DNA of 64,000 bases from Photobacterium atrarenae (GTDB lineage: Bacteria; Pseudomonadota; Gammaproteobacteria; Enterobacterales; Vibrionaceae): contig NZ_CP101509.1 of the NCBI RefSeq assembly GCF_024380015.1, positions 930,001-994,000 of the forward strand, in the 5' to 3' direction. The translations under genes and the position numbers were made by a program. The notes below the pieces were generated by a model that was not told the DNA's origin, made no database searches, and was given only the letters and a program-made list of their open reading frames with translations. Shown here piece by piece: positions 45,887 through 55,155 of the stretch. Every line of letters starts with the position of its first letter. Position 1 is the first letter of the stretch.

Positions 45887-46008
45887 ATTGAAAGTTCCAT
45901 CTTTAAAGTTCAGGTTAATTACAGGTATTTAAATGGTGAGAGGTTTAATTCTTACCGAGAAAACAGTATTTACACTTATGTTCGAGAATTATATTGCTGT
46001 ATTTATTA

Positions 46009-46872
46009 TTACCGCCCAATTTTCGATAACATCTCTGGTGATATAAATCGGCTGATCACAAACATAAACAGAATTGATGGGATCAGTAATATCAGCGCCG
46101 TAATCGATGCGATCTGGTAATTGCCTTCCATGCTTGCCGTATATAACAGGAGCGGTAAGGTGTTTATCTCTGGCGCGCCGACAAAGAATGTTCCGGTGAA
46201 CTCATCAAGGGACTCAAGGAACACGAAGATACCACTGGCCACAATCCCCGGTGTCGCTTGAGGCAACGTGATATGGAAGAAGGTATAGACAGGGCCTGCG
46301 CCCAAATTTCTGGATGCCCGGACCATCAAAGGGTCTATACCGGAAAAAGCGGCGACGCTAATCCAGACCGAAAACATCAGACCATGGACACTGTGTACCA
46401 GGACGACCCCGAGAAAAGTCCCGTTGAGTCCGAAGTCGTAGAATATTCTTGCGATGTTCATGTACACCGTCAGGTTAGGAAACGCCTGAGGGATCAGAAA
46501 CAAGAGCATCCAGAATATTCTGAAAGGCATCTTCTGCTTTGCAAGCGCATAACCCGCAGGTATAGAGACCGAGAGACAGACCGCAACCGTGGTTAAAGCG
46601 ATCAAGATGCTGGTTGTGAGTGAGCCGGAAACATCACTATAGGGGCTGAACACCTGATCCCAGTATTTGAGTCCCCATTGGGAGGGTAAAGCGTAGGGGA
46701 AATACCAAACCTCGGCCACTGTCCAGATGAGCAAATTGATGATCGGGCCGAACATGATCAATGCCAGGCAGATCACAAAGACAAACTGTGGAAAGGCATC
46801 CAGACGTAATAAGTTTGAAAATCGGGATGTCTTTGCTCTGGTCAAAGAGCGCATTGTTAGTTCTTGACTCAC
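46009..46872 (-). CDS. ABC importer permease 2
   Basis: The 287-residue permease has six hydrophobic segments and the EAA-type loop VRASRNLGAGPVYTFFHITLPQATPGI. It belongs to the iron/polyamine/AfuB-like binding-protein-dependent class. Its GTG start overlaps the stop of permease 1 by one base (TAGTG); an ATG six codons later is the alternative. No terminator was seen after it. Confidence 0.85.
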   Translation of the reverse strand: MSQELTMRSLTRAKTSRFSNLLRLDAFPQFVFVICLALIMFGPIINLLIWTVAEVWYFPYALPSQWGLKYWDQVFSPYSDVSGSLTTSILIALTTVAVCLSVSIPAGYALAKQKMPFRIFWMLLFLIPQAFPNLTVYMNIARIFYDFGLNGTFLGVVLVHSVHGLMFSVWISVAAFSGIDPLMVRASRNLGAGPVYTFFHITLPQATPGIVASGIFVFLESLDEFTGTFFVGAPEINTLPLLLYTASMEGNYQIASITALILLIPSILFMFVISRFISPEMLSKIGR

Positions 46873-47705
46873 TATACACCAGCCTTTTCTTTAAGGTTTT
46901 GACGAAGATAGAACCAGGCAAACGCAGCACAAATACAGTAAGAAATAAGGCCCAGTGCATTTGCGGTATGGTAATCACCGTAAGAGTTGATTCGAAATGC
47001 CATGTCGGCGGTCATCATGGTGGGTGTGCCGGTGCCAATCATCAGCGGTACAGATAATGCTGACATCATCGTCACAACAGACAGGACCATGGCGACTCCG
47101 ATTGTTGGGACAATCTGAGGCAGGATAATCTGAAACAGGATCCGAATTCTTGATCCCCCTAAGTTTCTCGCGGCACGGACCTGGGATTCATCGATGGCAG
47201 ACATTGCCCCGGAAATAAGCAGCGTCGAAAAAGCAAGTTGTTTCCAGACAAAAGTAATGATGATGCCACTCCAGCCGAGGAATGAAATGGTTTCCAGAGG
47301 GGTAAATAATCCAGCCTCAATGAGCGCGTTATTCATTAACCCATTTTTAGCTAAAAAGGTTCTCATCATCTGAGCTGTCACGATGAGTGGGATGAACAGA
47401 GGCAGTCGGTAAAGTACCCCTAAAATCCGAACGAGCGACGTAAAGGGAGAGAGACGTAATGTTGCAGCAATCAAGATCGACAGCACACATAAAATGACTA
47501 TTGAACTCAGTACGATAATGATCGTAAACAGAATATCGTTGGAGTACAGTTCGACCGCATTCTCCAGATGCGCTGTTGTCAACGCACCTTCATCGGTAAA
47601 CAGCGCGGAAAAAAGAGAAAAGGCTAATGGGTAGAGGAAAAACAGACCCACCATGAATGCCGCCGGCAGAACCATCGATATGTTTTTTATTGGGTTGTAA
47701 TGCAT
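46872..47705 (-). CDS. ABC importer permease 1
   Basis: The 277-residue permease has six membrane segments and the EAA loop VRAARNLGGSRIRILFQIILPQIVPTI. With permease 2 it forms the heterodimeric channel. The ATG at 47705 follows TGGA; a GTG eight codons upstream sits immediately after the hairpin at 47738-47764 and is less likely. Confidence 0.85.
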   Translation of the reverse strand: MHYNPIKNISMVLPAAFMVGLFFLYPLAFSLFSALFTDEGALTTAHLENAVELYSNDILFTIIIVLSSIVILCVLSILIAATLRLSPFTSLVRILGVLYRLPLFIPLIVTAQMMRTFLAKNGLMNNALIEAGLFTPLETISFLGWSGIIITFVWKQLAFSTLLISGAMSAIDESQVRAARNLGGSRIRILFQIILPQIVPTIGVAMVLSVVTMMSALSVPLMIGTGTPTMMTADMAFRINSYGDYHTANALGLISYCICAAFAWFYLRQNLKEKAGV

Positions 47706-47737
47706 AATATTTCCAGTGAAATCCGCCACGATGTAAA

Positions 47738-47764
47738 GCTCAAGAGGTGTGTGACCTCTTGAGC
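47738..47764 (-). terminator. Intercistronic hairpin between binding protein and permease
   Basis: GCTCAAGAGGT, a 5-base loop and ACCTCTTGAGC form a perfect 11-bp stem followed leftward by TTTACATC. Located after the binding-protein gene, it probably attenuates permease expression and protects the binding-protein message, as is common in such operons. Confidence 0.75.
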
Positions 47765-47773
47765 ATACAGCGA

Positions 47774-48922
47774 TTAATTTGCAACCTTACGCTCGTAACC
47801 TTCTTTGATATCATCAAAATAAGGTGCGATCGGGAAACTTTTACCGTACCGAGAGAGATCATCCGGCGTAATTTCTGCGAATAACTTCTGCCAGCTCTGC
47901 TTATCCAGATGCTTTTGAACGTGTGTAGCATCAATGCCCGGATACCAGTTGAAGCGTTTCACGATGCCCTCAGCTTGGATGTCGGGGCTGGTCGCCAGCT
48001 CGATAAACTTGCGAGCGAGTTCTGGATTGGCCGCTTTTTCCGGCACAACGTAGTACATTGGCTGTCCTGGCATGCCTGGCGCAAGCAGAGAGAGTTTCAG
48101 TGAGGGCGGGATCTTGCCCTGTTCTTTCCAGCTATAGAACATATCGACCCAGACCGGTCCCATGAAGATCTCGCCCCGGTTCAGCATGTCCAGCGTCCCG
48201 GCGTTACCCGGCGTGAACGTGATGTTCTTGTTAAACGCTTTTAGCTGTTCGAACGCGGCATCCCACTGAGACTGAACACCTTTTTGATATGGTTGGCTTG
48301 AAAGCTTGTCTGCATCCGAGCCATATGCATATACCCAACCGGTCACAAAGCTCACACCGGACATCCCGTTCTTAATGCCGTTGTAGCCGAATGCCTTCGG
48401 ATTGTTTTCAACCCACTGAACAAGCTCATCATATGATTTCGGGGGTGTCGGGATCAGATCGCTGTTATACGCAATAGCGGTCTGGCTGTGGAACATTGGC
48501 ATGACATAACCATCAACATTGGTACCCAGCGCATTCCTGGCACTGTCCCGGGTGACCATCGCACCCGTATTGATATCGTCCCGGTAGCGACTCAATAGCC
48601 CTTGCTGAACCAGCTCGCCACCAATTTTTTGATGGACAACCGCGACATCGATATCCCACGCTTTCAGGCCACTCTTATTTTGAGCAGAGAGCTTTTCCAG
48701 AATTTTATGAGAGCCTGCATCGCCAGGGCCGGTACCGACAACATTAATCTTGACGCCTGGGTGTGCGGCTTCAAACTTTGGCGCTAAGTAAGTTTTTACA
48801 TAGTCGACCATGTTTTGGCTTCCTGCAGATGCGACATTCAGTGTTGTTTCCGCTTGGCTTACGCCGGAAACAAGAATGGCACCCATAGCTGTCAGTAAAG
48901 TCATTTTGGTTTTTACAAACAT
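47774..48922 (-). CDS. ABC importer periplasmic substrate-binding protein
   Basis: The 382-residue protein has a cleavable signal peptide (cleavage after GVSQA) and a type II binding-protein fold of the iron/polyamine/phosphonate family, with NVASAGSQNMVDYV near the mature N-terminus. Relatives bind ferric ion, putrescine, 2-aminoethylphosphonate or hexose phosphates (AfuA). No ferric-binding Tyr pair is obvious, and the phosphatase genes across the divergent promoter favour a phosphorylated organic ligand. AAGGAT precedes the ATG. Confidence 0.83.
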   Translation of the reverse strand: MFVKTKMTLLTAMGAILVSGVSQAETTLNVASAGSQNMVDYVKTYLAPKFEAAHPGVKINVVGTGPGDAGSHKILEKLSAQNKSGLKAWDIDVAVVHQKIGGELVQQGLLSRYRDDINTGAMVTRDSARNALGTNVDGYVMPMFHSQTAIAYNSDLIPTPPKSYDELVQWVENNPKAFGYNGIKNGMSGVSFVTGWVYAYGSDADKLSSQPYQKGVQSQWDAAFEQLKAFNKNITFTPGNAGTLDMLNRGEIFMGPVWVDMFYSWKEQGKIPPSLKLSLLAPGMPGQPMYYVVPEKAANPELARKFIELATSPDIQAEGIVKRFNWYPGIDATHVQKHLDKQSWQKLFAEITPDDLSRYGKSFPIAPYFDDIKEGYERKVAN

Positions 48923-48966
48923 TGCTAATCCTTAATTGAGGTAGTTACTCGTGGGTGAGTGAATCG

Positions 48967-49974
48967 TTAGTGTCGCCCGTGATACATATGGAGCGAATGG
49001 TGTGGCACGCGTAATAAAACGTTTAAATCGGGTTCAAGGGGAGTCGGGTGAATCGCTTGAATCAGCTGACCATCACACTCGATGCTGACACGATAGTTGT
49101 GGCCAAAGAACGCACTTTGTATAACCTTTCCGGATAGCTGCAGCCCGTTTTCTTCGGAAAGAGAGCGACAAGGTGTTTCGCAATGCTGCTCCACCAATTG
49201 CGCTTTCTCACTCCGGAAGTAAATTTGACGCTCTTTGCTGTTTTCAGGCCAGACTATCCGATTGTCCGCCCCCATAAAATCGGCGACAAAAGGCGTTTTT
49301 GGCTGGTGGTAAACTTCCTCAGATGTCCCCAGTTGCTCGATTTTCCCCTGATTCAGAACAGCAATGCGGTCTGCCATGACCAGGGCTTCTTCCTGATCAT
49401 GGGTCACGATCAGGGATGTAAAACCAAATTGCTTTTGCAAAGATTTAATCTCATGTCGTACCTGGAGCCTGACTTTTGCATCCAGATTCGACAGCGGCTC
49501 ATCAAGAACCAAAATGTCCGGTCGGATTGCCAAAGCTCTTGCCAAAGCAACGCGCTGGCGTTGGCCGCCGGACAAATCCGTGACTTTCTGATCTTTTAGC
49601 CCTTCTAGATTGACGATCGCCAAAAACTCATCGATCCTTTGATTAATTTGTTGCGCGGGAACCTTTCTCACTTTCAGGCCATAGCCGATGTTCTGCGCAA
49701 CAGTCATATGCGGCCAGAGTGCATAGCTCTGAAAAACCATGGTAATATTTCGTTTCTCTGCCGGTAGGTTGGTCATGTTTTTGTCACTAAACCGGATCTC
49801 GCCTTCAGAAACTGGAAGAAAGCCGCAAAGCGCATTCAGTAGTGTCGTTTTACCGCAGCCGGAAGGACCAAGCAGAGCAATCATCTCGCCTTGATGAACG
49901 GTCAGATTTATATCTGAGAGTATCTGCTTATCTCCGTATCCGGCACATAAGCCCTGAATGTTCAAACTCGTCAT
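48967..49974 (-). CDS. ABC importer ATPase
   Basis: The 335-residue ATPase has Walker A GPSGCGKTTL, Q-loop MVFQSYALWPHMTV, signature LSGGQRQRVALARAL, Walker B ILVLDEPLSNLD and H-loop VTHDQEEAL, then a C-terminal TOBE-like domain. It is the first gene of the leftward operon (ATPase, binding protein, permeases 1 and 2). GAGGT precedes the ATG, and a palindromic operator lies about 65 bases upstream. Confidence 0.92.
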   Translation of the reverse strand: MTSLNIQGLCAGYGDKQILSDINLTVHQGEMIALLGPSGCGKTTLLNALCGFLPVSEGEIRFSDKNMTNLPAEKRNITMVFQSYALWPHMTVAQNIGYGLKVRKVPAQQINQRIDEFLAIVNLEGLKDQKVTDLSGGQRQRVALARALAIRPDILVLDEPLSNLDAKVRLQVRHEIKSLQKQFGFTSLIVTHDQEEALVMADRIAVLNQGKIEQLGTSEEVYHQPKTPFVADFMGADNRIVWPENSKERQIYFRSEKAQLVEQHCETPCRSLSEENGLQLSGKVIQSAFFGHNYRVSIECDGQLIQAIHPTPLEPDLNVLLRVPHHSLHMYHGRH

Positions 49975-50037
49975 TGTTACCTCAAAAATCAGAAAGATAT
50001 AAAGTTCACTTCTGATGCTTAGATTTTTTTTGCTTCG

Positions 50038-50053
50038 ATGAACACGTGTTCAT
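50038..50053. promoter_or_regulatory. Perfect 16-bp palindrome, probable LacI-family operator
   Basis: ATGAACACGTGTTCAT is a perfect inverted repeat with a central CG, the usual form of LacI/GalR-type operators. It lies in the 183-base gap between the divergent ATPase gene and the MBL/LacI operon, so the LacI-family gene downstream is its likely reader and both arms may be controlled together. Confidence 0.7.
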
Positions 50054-50157
50054 TGGCGTGTAAAAAAAATGCAAAACTTAACAGACATCATATGAGCGTA
50101 CTTTGAGCTTGCTTTATGACAAATTAATTAATGAAAGAAGAAAGTTTGGTTTAAACA

Positions 50158-50898
50158 ATGAAAATTGAAGTGATTGGATGTGGCAGTGCTTTCTCAAAAA
50201 TCAGTAATACATCGTCGTTACTTGTAACAGACAATACAGGGGATCAGCTACTGATAGATTGCGGTCCGACCGTTCCTCGGGCGTTATTTAGTCGTGCTGC
50301 AAGCGTTAACGAAATAGGCGCTATATATTTTACGCACATTCATCCGGATCATTGCACGGGGCTCACGGCATTATTTAATTACTGGAAAAGCCATCACCGG
50401 ACTGAGCCTGTGACTATTTTTTGTCAGGAAGAGAATAAAGCCCCGTTGCAGTTTCTCGCCTCATTTGCCAACTGGCCAACCAAAGAATTGTGCTTCGAAG
50501 TTCGCTGGCAAATGATCACGGATCATTTTGTATGGAATCACTGGCAGTTGGACACGGCTGAAACACAGCATGAGCTGACGAATAGGGCAGTACGAATTTC
50601 AGCTGATGGTCAGCGGTTGTTTTATAGCGGGGACGGCAGGCCGACTCAGGCTACGATTGATTTAATGCAACATACAGATCTGGCATTCCAGGAGTGTGCT
50701 TCATTTGACGCCCTGGATGAAACCTCATCCCATGGTGACTTCCATGCTTGTAAATCTTTGTTAGAAAAATCCAATATAAAACGGCTCGGCCTCTATCATT
50801 GCTGGGATGAAGCCATTGCGGAAATAAAACAGAGCGCAGCAACAATAGAACACCTGTTTGTGAGTCACGATGGTTTAACCATCGATTTATCAGAATGA
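50158..50898 (+). CDS. MBL-fold hydrolase, phosphodiesterase-like
   Basis: The 246-residue protein has the MBL metal motif THIHPDHCTG and further ligands in FYSGDGRP and LYHCWDEA; GCGSAFSKISNTSSLLV at the N-terminus resembles the RNase Z/PhnP-like branch. Such enzymes cleave phosphodiesters or cyclic phosphates. It is the first gene of the rightward operon and precedes the LacI gene by four bases. Substrate inferred only from context. Confidence 0.8.
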   Translation: MKIEVIGCGSAFSKISNTSSLLVTDNTGDQLLIDCGPTVPRALFSRAASVNEIGAIYFTHIHPDHCTGLTALFNYWKSHHRTEPVTIFCQEENKAPLQFLASFANWPTKELCFEVRWQMITDHFVWNHWQLDTAETQHELTNRAVRISADGQRLFYSGDGRPTQATIDLMQHTDLAFQECASFDALDETSSHGDFHACKSLLEKSNIKRLGLYHCWDEAIAEIKQSAATIEHLFVSHDGLTIDLSE

Positions 50899-50902
50899 CC
50901 AA

Positions 50903-51955
50903 ATGGTGGATACCAAGTTGAACACCAAAAATAAACCCAATGTCGTGACCGCACAGGATGTGGCGAATTTAGCCGGCGTGTCACGCTCAGTTGTTTCCAG
51001 AACGTTTACTGAAAACGGCAGCCTCTCGGAAGCGACGAAGCAAAAAGTACTGAAAGCGGCTGAACAACTCGGTTATCAGGTGAACTTTCTGGCACAAGGG
51101 TTAAACCGGCGCCGCAGCCAGCTGATAGGGGTGGTTGTCGCGCATATTAATGACCCTTTCAGAAGTCTTTTGTTGGAAGCCCTGTTAAAAGAGATCCAGG
51201 CGCGAGGCTACCAGGCCATGGTGACTGAGGTTCGTCCGGGTGATGAACTTGATGAAACCATGCGCCGATTTACGCAATACCGAGTATCCGGAGTCGTCGT
51301 AACATCCGGTCAGCCGCCGGAGGCGTTGGTTAAAGAGTGTCTTCAATACAGCATTCCGATTGTCGGTATTAACCGGGAAATAGATCTGCCCAAAATCGAC
51401 GTCGTTTGCTCCGATAACCACGCTGGCGCCAAACTGGCAGCCGATCAGCTGATAGCCGTCGGATGCCGTTCAATTGGTTGGCTGAATTACAAACACTCTA
51501 CATGGTCGGGCTTAGACCGTGAAAAGGGCTTTCAAAGGTCACTCAAGGGTTGGTTAAACAACAAAGACCATGAATATGTTGAGATTCAGTCTGAAGGCAA
51601 TGGATATGACGGTGGATTTCTTGCCGCTGAGCAGTTGATAGCTTCTGGTCAACGACCCGATGGTATTTTTTGTGCCACAGCGCTCATGGCCTGCGGTTTT
51701 CTCGATGGCATGCGAAAAAATGGGCTTGATGCGCCCAAAGACTTTCACATCATTGGCTTCGATAACACGCCTTTAACGGCTCAATATAGCTACCGGCTGA
51801 CCACGATAGAGCATGACGTCGTTGAAACGGCCAAGCGAGCCTTATGGTGTCTGGAAAGCAGAGCGCGTCATGAGGACATGGAGCAGAGAGTTGAGCTGAT
51901 TCCGGTCAAGCTCATCACAAGAAACACATCACCAATCCACAAGCAGAATTCATAG
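50903..51955 (+). CDS. LacI-family transcriptional regulator
   Basis: The 350-residue regulator has an N-terminal HTH (TAQDVANLAGVSRSVVSRTF) and hinge, then a sugar-binding-protein-like effector domain (QLIGVVVAHINDPFRSLLLE, IGFDNTPLTAQYSY). It probably controls the divergent promoter region that contains the palindrome at 50038. It lies between the MBL gene (4-base gap) and the phosphatase gene (8-base gap). Confidence 0.92.
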   Translation: MVDTKLNTKNKPNVVTAQDVANLAGVSRSVVSRTFTENGSLSEATKQKVLKAAEQLGYQVNFLAQGLNRRRSQLIGVVVAHINDPFRSLLLEALLKEIQARGYQAMVTEVRPGDELDETMRRFTQYRVSGVVVTSGQPPEALVKECLQYSIPIVGINREIDLPKIDVVCSDNHAGAKLAADQLIAVGCRSIGWLNYKHSTWSGLDREKGFQRSLKGWLNNKDHEYVEIQSEGNGYDGGFLAAEQLIASGQRPDGIFCATALMACGFLDGMRKNGLDAPKDFHIIGFDNTPLTAQYSYRLTTIEHDVVETAKRALWCLESRARHEDMEQRVELIPVKLITRNTSPIHKQNS

Positions 51956-51963
51956 GTAAGAAA

Positions 51964-52734
51964 ATGAAAGCAGCAGAGAAACTGGAAGCGCTGGAAAACG
52001 CAATTAGAATTGCAGGAAATAAAGCGTTATCTTTTCGCAAACAAGGTTTATCCATCGAAGTCAAAGGTAAGAACGATTTTGTGACTCAGGTCGACAGGGA
52101 AGTTGAAACTGAGATTAAAAGCGTAATCAGTCATCTGTTTCCTGAGGATGGCTTTTTGGGTGAAGAGAGCGGCATTACCGCAGGGGAAGAAGGGATTTGG
52201 GTGATCGATCCAATCGATGGCACGACCAACTATATACAGGGGATGGATTATTGGTGTATCTCCGTTGCCTATGTAAATAATGATCAAATTGAACTGGGTT
52301 ATATTTATGCGCCGGAAAGGGATGAATTCTTTTCTGCAAGAAAAGGGCAGGGCGCTTGGTTGAACGGCCGTTGTTTAAAGATGGAAAATGAAGCGGAAGG
52401 TCAGTCTATCATTGGCATTGGCCACTCTAACCGCAGACCCCTGTCAGACGTGATCAACCTATTGGCCATTTTAGATGAAAACAACGTCGATCATCGACGT
52501 TTTGGCGCTGGTGCGCTGATGCTTGCTCATGTTGCTTCTGGACTCGTTCATGGATATTTTGAGGCTCACCTCAACAGCTGGGATGCGCTTGCGGGGTTAC
52601 TTCTGGTCGAGGAAGCTGGCGGATGTGTTCCCGACTTTCTGGCCAATGATGGATTGATCAATGGGAATCCCGTTTGGGTCAGTACTCAGCGTCTGTGGCC
52701 AGTTCTCAGCACCTATATGGAACAATTGTCGTGA
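51964..52734 (+). CDS. Inositol-monophosphatase-family phosphatase
   Basis: The 256-residue enzyme has the full set of metal-site motifs: LGEESG, VIDPIDGTTNY and LNSWDALAG. Family members dephosphorylate inositol phosphates, fructose-1,6-bisphosphate or other sugar phosphates. In this operon it could dephosphorylate the imported solute. Its TGA stop overlaps the next ATG (TGATG). Confidence 0.9.
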   Translation: MKAAEKLEALENAIRIAGNKALSFRKQGLSIEVKGKNDFVTQVDREVETEIKSVISHLFPEDGFLGEESGITAGEEGIWVIDPIDGTTNYIQGMDYWCISVAYVNNDQIELGYIYAPERDEFFSARKGQGAWLNGRCLKMENEAEGQSIIGIGHSNRRPLSDVINLLAILDENNVDHRRFGAGALMLAHVASGLVHGYFEAHLNSWDALAGLLLVEEAGGCVPDFLANDGLINGNPVWVSTQRLWPVLSTYMEQLS

Positions 52735-53027
52735 TGGCTATCGATATTACCCTTGTTGGCTATGGTGCAGCCTTCTGTACAACCTGCTCGTTTATTCCTC
52801 AGGTTTGGCAGATCATTCAGTCAAGAAATACTGAGTCCATTTCACTCTTGATGTACTGTATTTTTGTTTTTGGTGTCTTTCTCTGGTGCGTCTACGGTGT
52901 GGTCGTCAAAGATTTACCATTAATTATTGCCAATCTCGTGACGCTCATTCTGGCGGCTATCATACTGGCGATGAAGCTTCGAGATACCATCAGTAAGGCT
53001 AAAAATAGTTCACTTCGCCAAATTTAG
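52734..53027 (+). CDS. SemiSWEET sugar transporter
   Basis: The 97-residue protein has three membrane segments and the PQ-loop motif CSFIPQVWQII, with a conserved Asn in the third segment (IIANLVTLILA), as in bacterial SemiSWEETs that form dimers carrying mono- or disaccharides. The ATG overlaps the phosphatase stop by one base. It may pass the dephosphorylated sugar across the membrane. Confidence 0.87.
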   Translation: MAIDITLVGYGAAFCTTCSFIPQVWQIIQSRNTESISLLMYCIFVFGVFLWCVYGVVVKDLPLIIANLVTLILAAIILAMKLRDTISKAKNSSLRQI

Positions 53028-53087
53028 GGGGAGTTCATTGATGGGTTGTGCCGATTTTTATTGTACGTTTCACTGAAGATACGTGCA

Positions 53088-53108
53088 CCCTCCGGTTTTT
53101 CCGGAGGG
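53088..53108. terminator. Hairpin between SemiSWEET and epoxide-hydrolase genes
   Basis: CCCTCCGG and CCGGAGGG form a perfect 8-bp stem with a five-T loop, between two convergent genes. The T tract after the stem is weak. Confidence 0.65.
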
Positions 53109-53136
53109 GCTGTGACGTTTTGAAACGCACTCGGTG

Positions 53137-54081
53137 CTAGGCGATACGCTGCTGTGCCAGCCAGTTTAAAATAACTTCATTGGTTTCTTCCGGCTTTTCT
53201 TGCTGGATCCAATGGCCGCAATCCAGATTGGCGACTGTCACATTCGGCACGAACGCATTGAGTTTTTCAGACTGCGGGATCGCATCCCGCTCGCCATAAA
53301 TCATCAGCGTCGGCTGGCGGATGATCGGGCTCACTTCCGCCAGGATGTGCCAGTTTCGATCAAGATTTCGGTACCAGTTGATGCTGCCGGTGAATCCTGT
53401 TGCTTCAAAGGCTGAGACGAAAACGGCCAGTTCGCTGTCACTCATAACGGGCTCACCGAGTGGGGTTTCTGCTCTGGCGAGATTGATCATCGCCATGCCT
53501 GGCTCCGGCTCTCTCCGAGGCTCGTTCTTCCTGAACAGGTTGCGAAGGAATCGGGATGTATTGTCTTCCAATACCGCATCTGCAACACCGGGTTGTCGAT
53601 TGAAGTGAACAAAATAATAGTCACTACCCAGGCATTGTTCCATGAACTCGATCCACGGCATTTCTCCGCGTTCTTGATAAGGCAAGCTTAGATTGATCAC
53701 TTGTTTGACACGGTTTGGATGCAGTAAGGCTAGGCCCCAAACGACCATTGCCCCCCAATCATGACCGACAAAGGTCGCATCTTCATAACCGTAATGATCG
53801 AGCAGCGCAACGAGATCCCCCGCCAAATGCTCAATGTCATAGGCAGTGACTTCCGTCGGGCAGGATGAGTGACCATAACCCCGCTGGTTTGGGACGATGA
53901 CATGGTAGCCCGCTGCAGCGAGGGCAGGGATTTGATAACGCCAGGAAAAGGCATGCTCTGGCCAGCCATGACAGAGCACAATCGGATTTCCGGCATGTTG
54001 CCGGCCCGCTTCGAAGACTTCGAGTGTCACGCCATTGACTGAAATCAGGCTGGGCGTGGGAAAATCAGTTGGATTAAACAT
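53137..54081 (-). CDS. Alpha/beta hydrolase, epoxide-hydrolase-like
   Basis: The 314-residue hydrolase has the epoxide-hydrolase signatures HGWPE (oxyanion hole), nucleophile Asp in FVGHDWGAMV, acid Asp near MIYGERDAI and His in LDCGHWIQQE. It likely opens epoxides or hydrolyses related halides or esters. GGAGAC precedes the ATG at 54081; an upstream in-frame ATG gives 11 extra residues. It is divergent from a WYL regulator that may control it. Confidence 0.87.
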   Translation of the reverse strand: MFNPTDFPTPSLISVNGVTLEVFEAGRQHAGNPIVLCHGWPEHAFSWRYQIPALAAAGYHVIVPNQRGYGHSSCPTEVTAYDIEHLAGDLVALLDHYGYEDATFVGHDWGAMVVWGLALLHPNRVKQVINLSLPYQERGEMPWIEFMEQCLGSDYYFVHFNRQPGVADAVLEDNTSRFLRNLFRKNEPRREPEPGMAMINLARAETPLGEPVMSDSELAVFVSAFEATGFTGSINWYRNLDRNWHILAEVSPIIRQPTLMIYGERDAIPQSEKLNAFVPNVTVANLDCGHWIQQEKPEETNEVILNWLAQQRIA

Positions 54082-54267
54082 TGCAATGTCTCCTTGAATA
54101 TTTGGAAGGATCACACGACACCTCCTGTTTGGTTGGCGTGCTTTCCAGTCTCAGGAATCTACGGATGTACGTGACCACATCGACATTTCCATGCGGATAT
54201 GTGGACAAACAATGTATATAACGTAATGGTGACAAATACTGGCACCATTGAAGGGTACTCTGAGGAT

Positions 54268-54987
54268 ATGAATGTTCGCCTACGACAAGACGCCATCGTG
54301 CGAAGCCTGCGCCGCAACGGGACTTCGACAGTCGCTGACTTAGCGGAGGAAGTTGGTGCATCCAGGCGTACCGTGTTACGTGATATCAGCGCGCTGCGCG
54401 ATGAGGGTTTTGTCATCCATTCAGAACCCGGGCGCGGGGGTGGCTTGCAACTTGATCCGCAATCGGTTCAGACCACAGCGCGACTTTCGGTTGCCGAGGT
54501 TTTTGCGTTGCTCATCAGTGTCGAATCGATGCGTGCAGCCGGATATCTGCCCTTCTCGGAACTTGCAGGCGTTGGGCTTGCCAAAATCGAGAAAGCCTTG
54601 CCCTCTGAAAAGGTGCGCGACCTGCGCCGTTTCCTCGATTGTTTGTATGTCGGGCAACTTGCGCCGCAAGTGGACATCTCAGATATGGGCGCGATGGACC
54701 CCGCGTTGCTGCCCGTCTTCGAGACCGCTTTTCTGCAACGGCGGCACCTGCGCTTTCAATACCGCGACGCAAAAGGGAGCGTCACCAACCGGGAGGTTGA
54801 ACCGCAAGCGATGCTGATCCTGCCGCCGCTTTGGTATTTGGTGGCCTGGGATCCGGGGCGCGCAGACTTCCGTCATTTTCGAATGGATCGGATCCGTATG
54901 CCTGAACTCGTTGAAGGTATAACTTTCCGACGACGAGTTGTGCCGTTTGCGGAGAACGTCTCGCCATATCGCAATTTAGCGCGCTAA
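54268..54987 (+). CDS. YafY-type HTH/WYL transcriptional regulator
   Basis: The 239-residue protein has a DeoR-like HTH (TVADLAEEVGASRRTVLRDI) and a WYL-like C-terminal domain (PLWYLVAWDPGRADFRHFRMDRI). The ATG at 54268 follows TGAGGA; an in-frame ATG 23 codons earlier lacks a site. GC content is high compared with the following genes. Divergent placement suggests control of the epoxide hydrolase gene. Confidence 0.85.
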   Translation: MNVRLRQDAIVRSLRRNGTSTVADLAEEVGASRRTVLRDISALRDEGFVIHSEPGRGGGLQLDPQSVQTTARLSVAEVFALLISVESMRAAGYLPFSELAGVGLAKIEKALPSEKVRDLRRFLDCLYVGQLAPQVDISDMGAMDPALLPVFETAFLQRRHLRFQYRDAKGSVTNREVEPQAMLILPPLWYLVAWDPGRADFRHFRMDRIRMPELVEGITFRRRVVPFAENVSPYRNLAR

Positions 54988-55155
54988 ATTGCTGCTTGCA
55001 CGATGATTGCAATAGAAGTGCATGATTGCTGCATTTTCAGGGGGCCATGATTGGTCGTATGATTGAATCCTGAGCTTTTATTTCTCATATCCGAAGACAA
55101 GCGGCAACCGGGCCTCCCAGGCTGCCTGTCCGTATTCAGCTGAAAGGAATCACGC

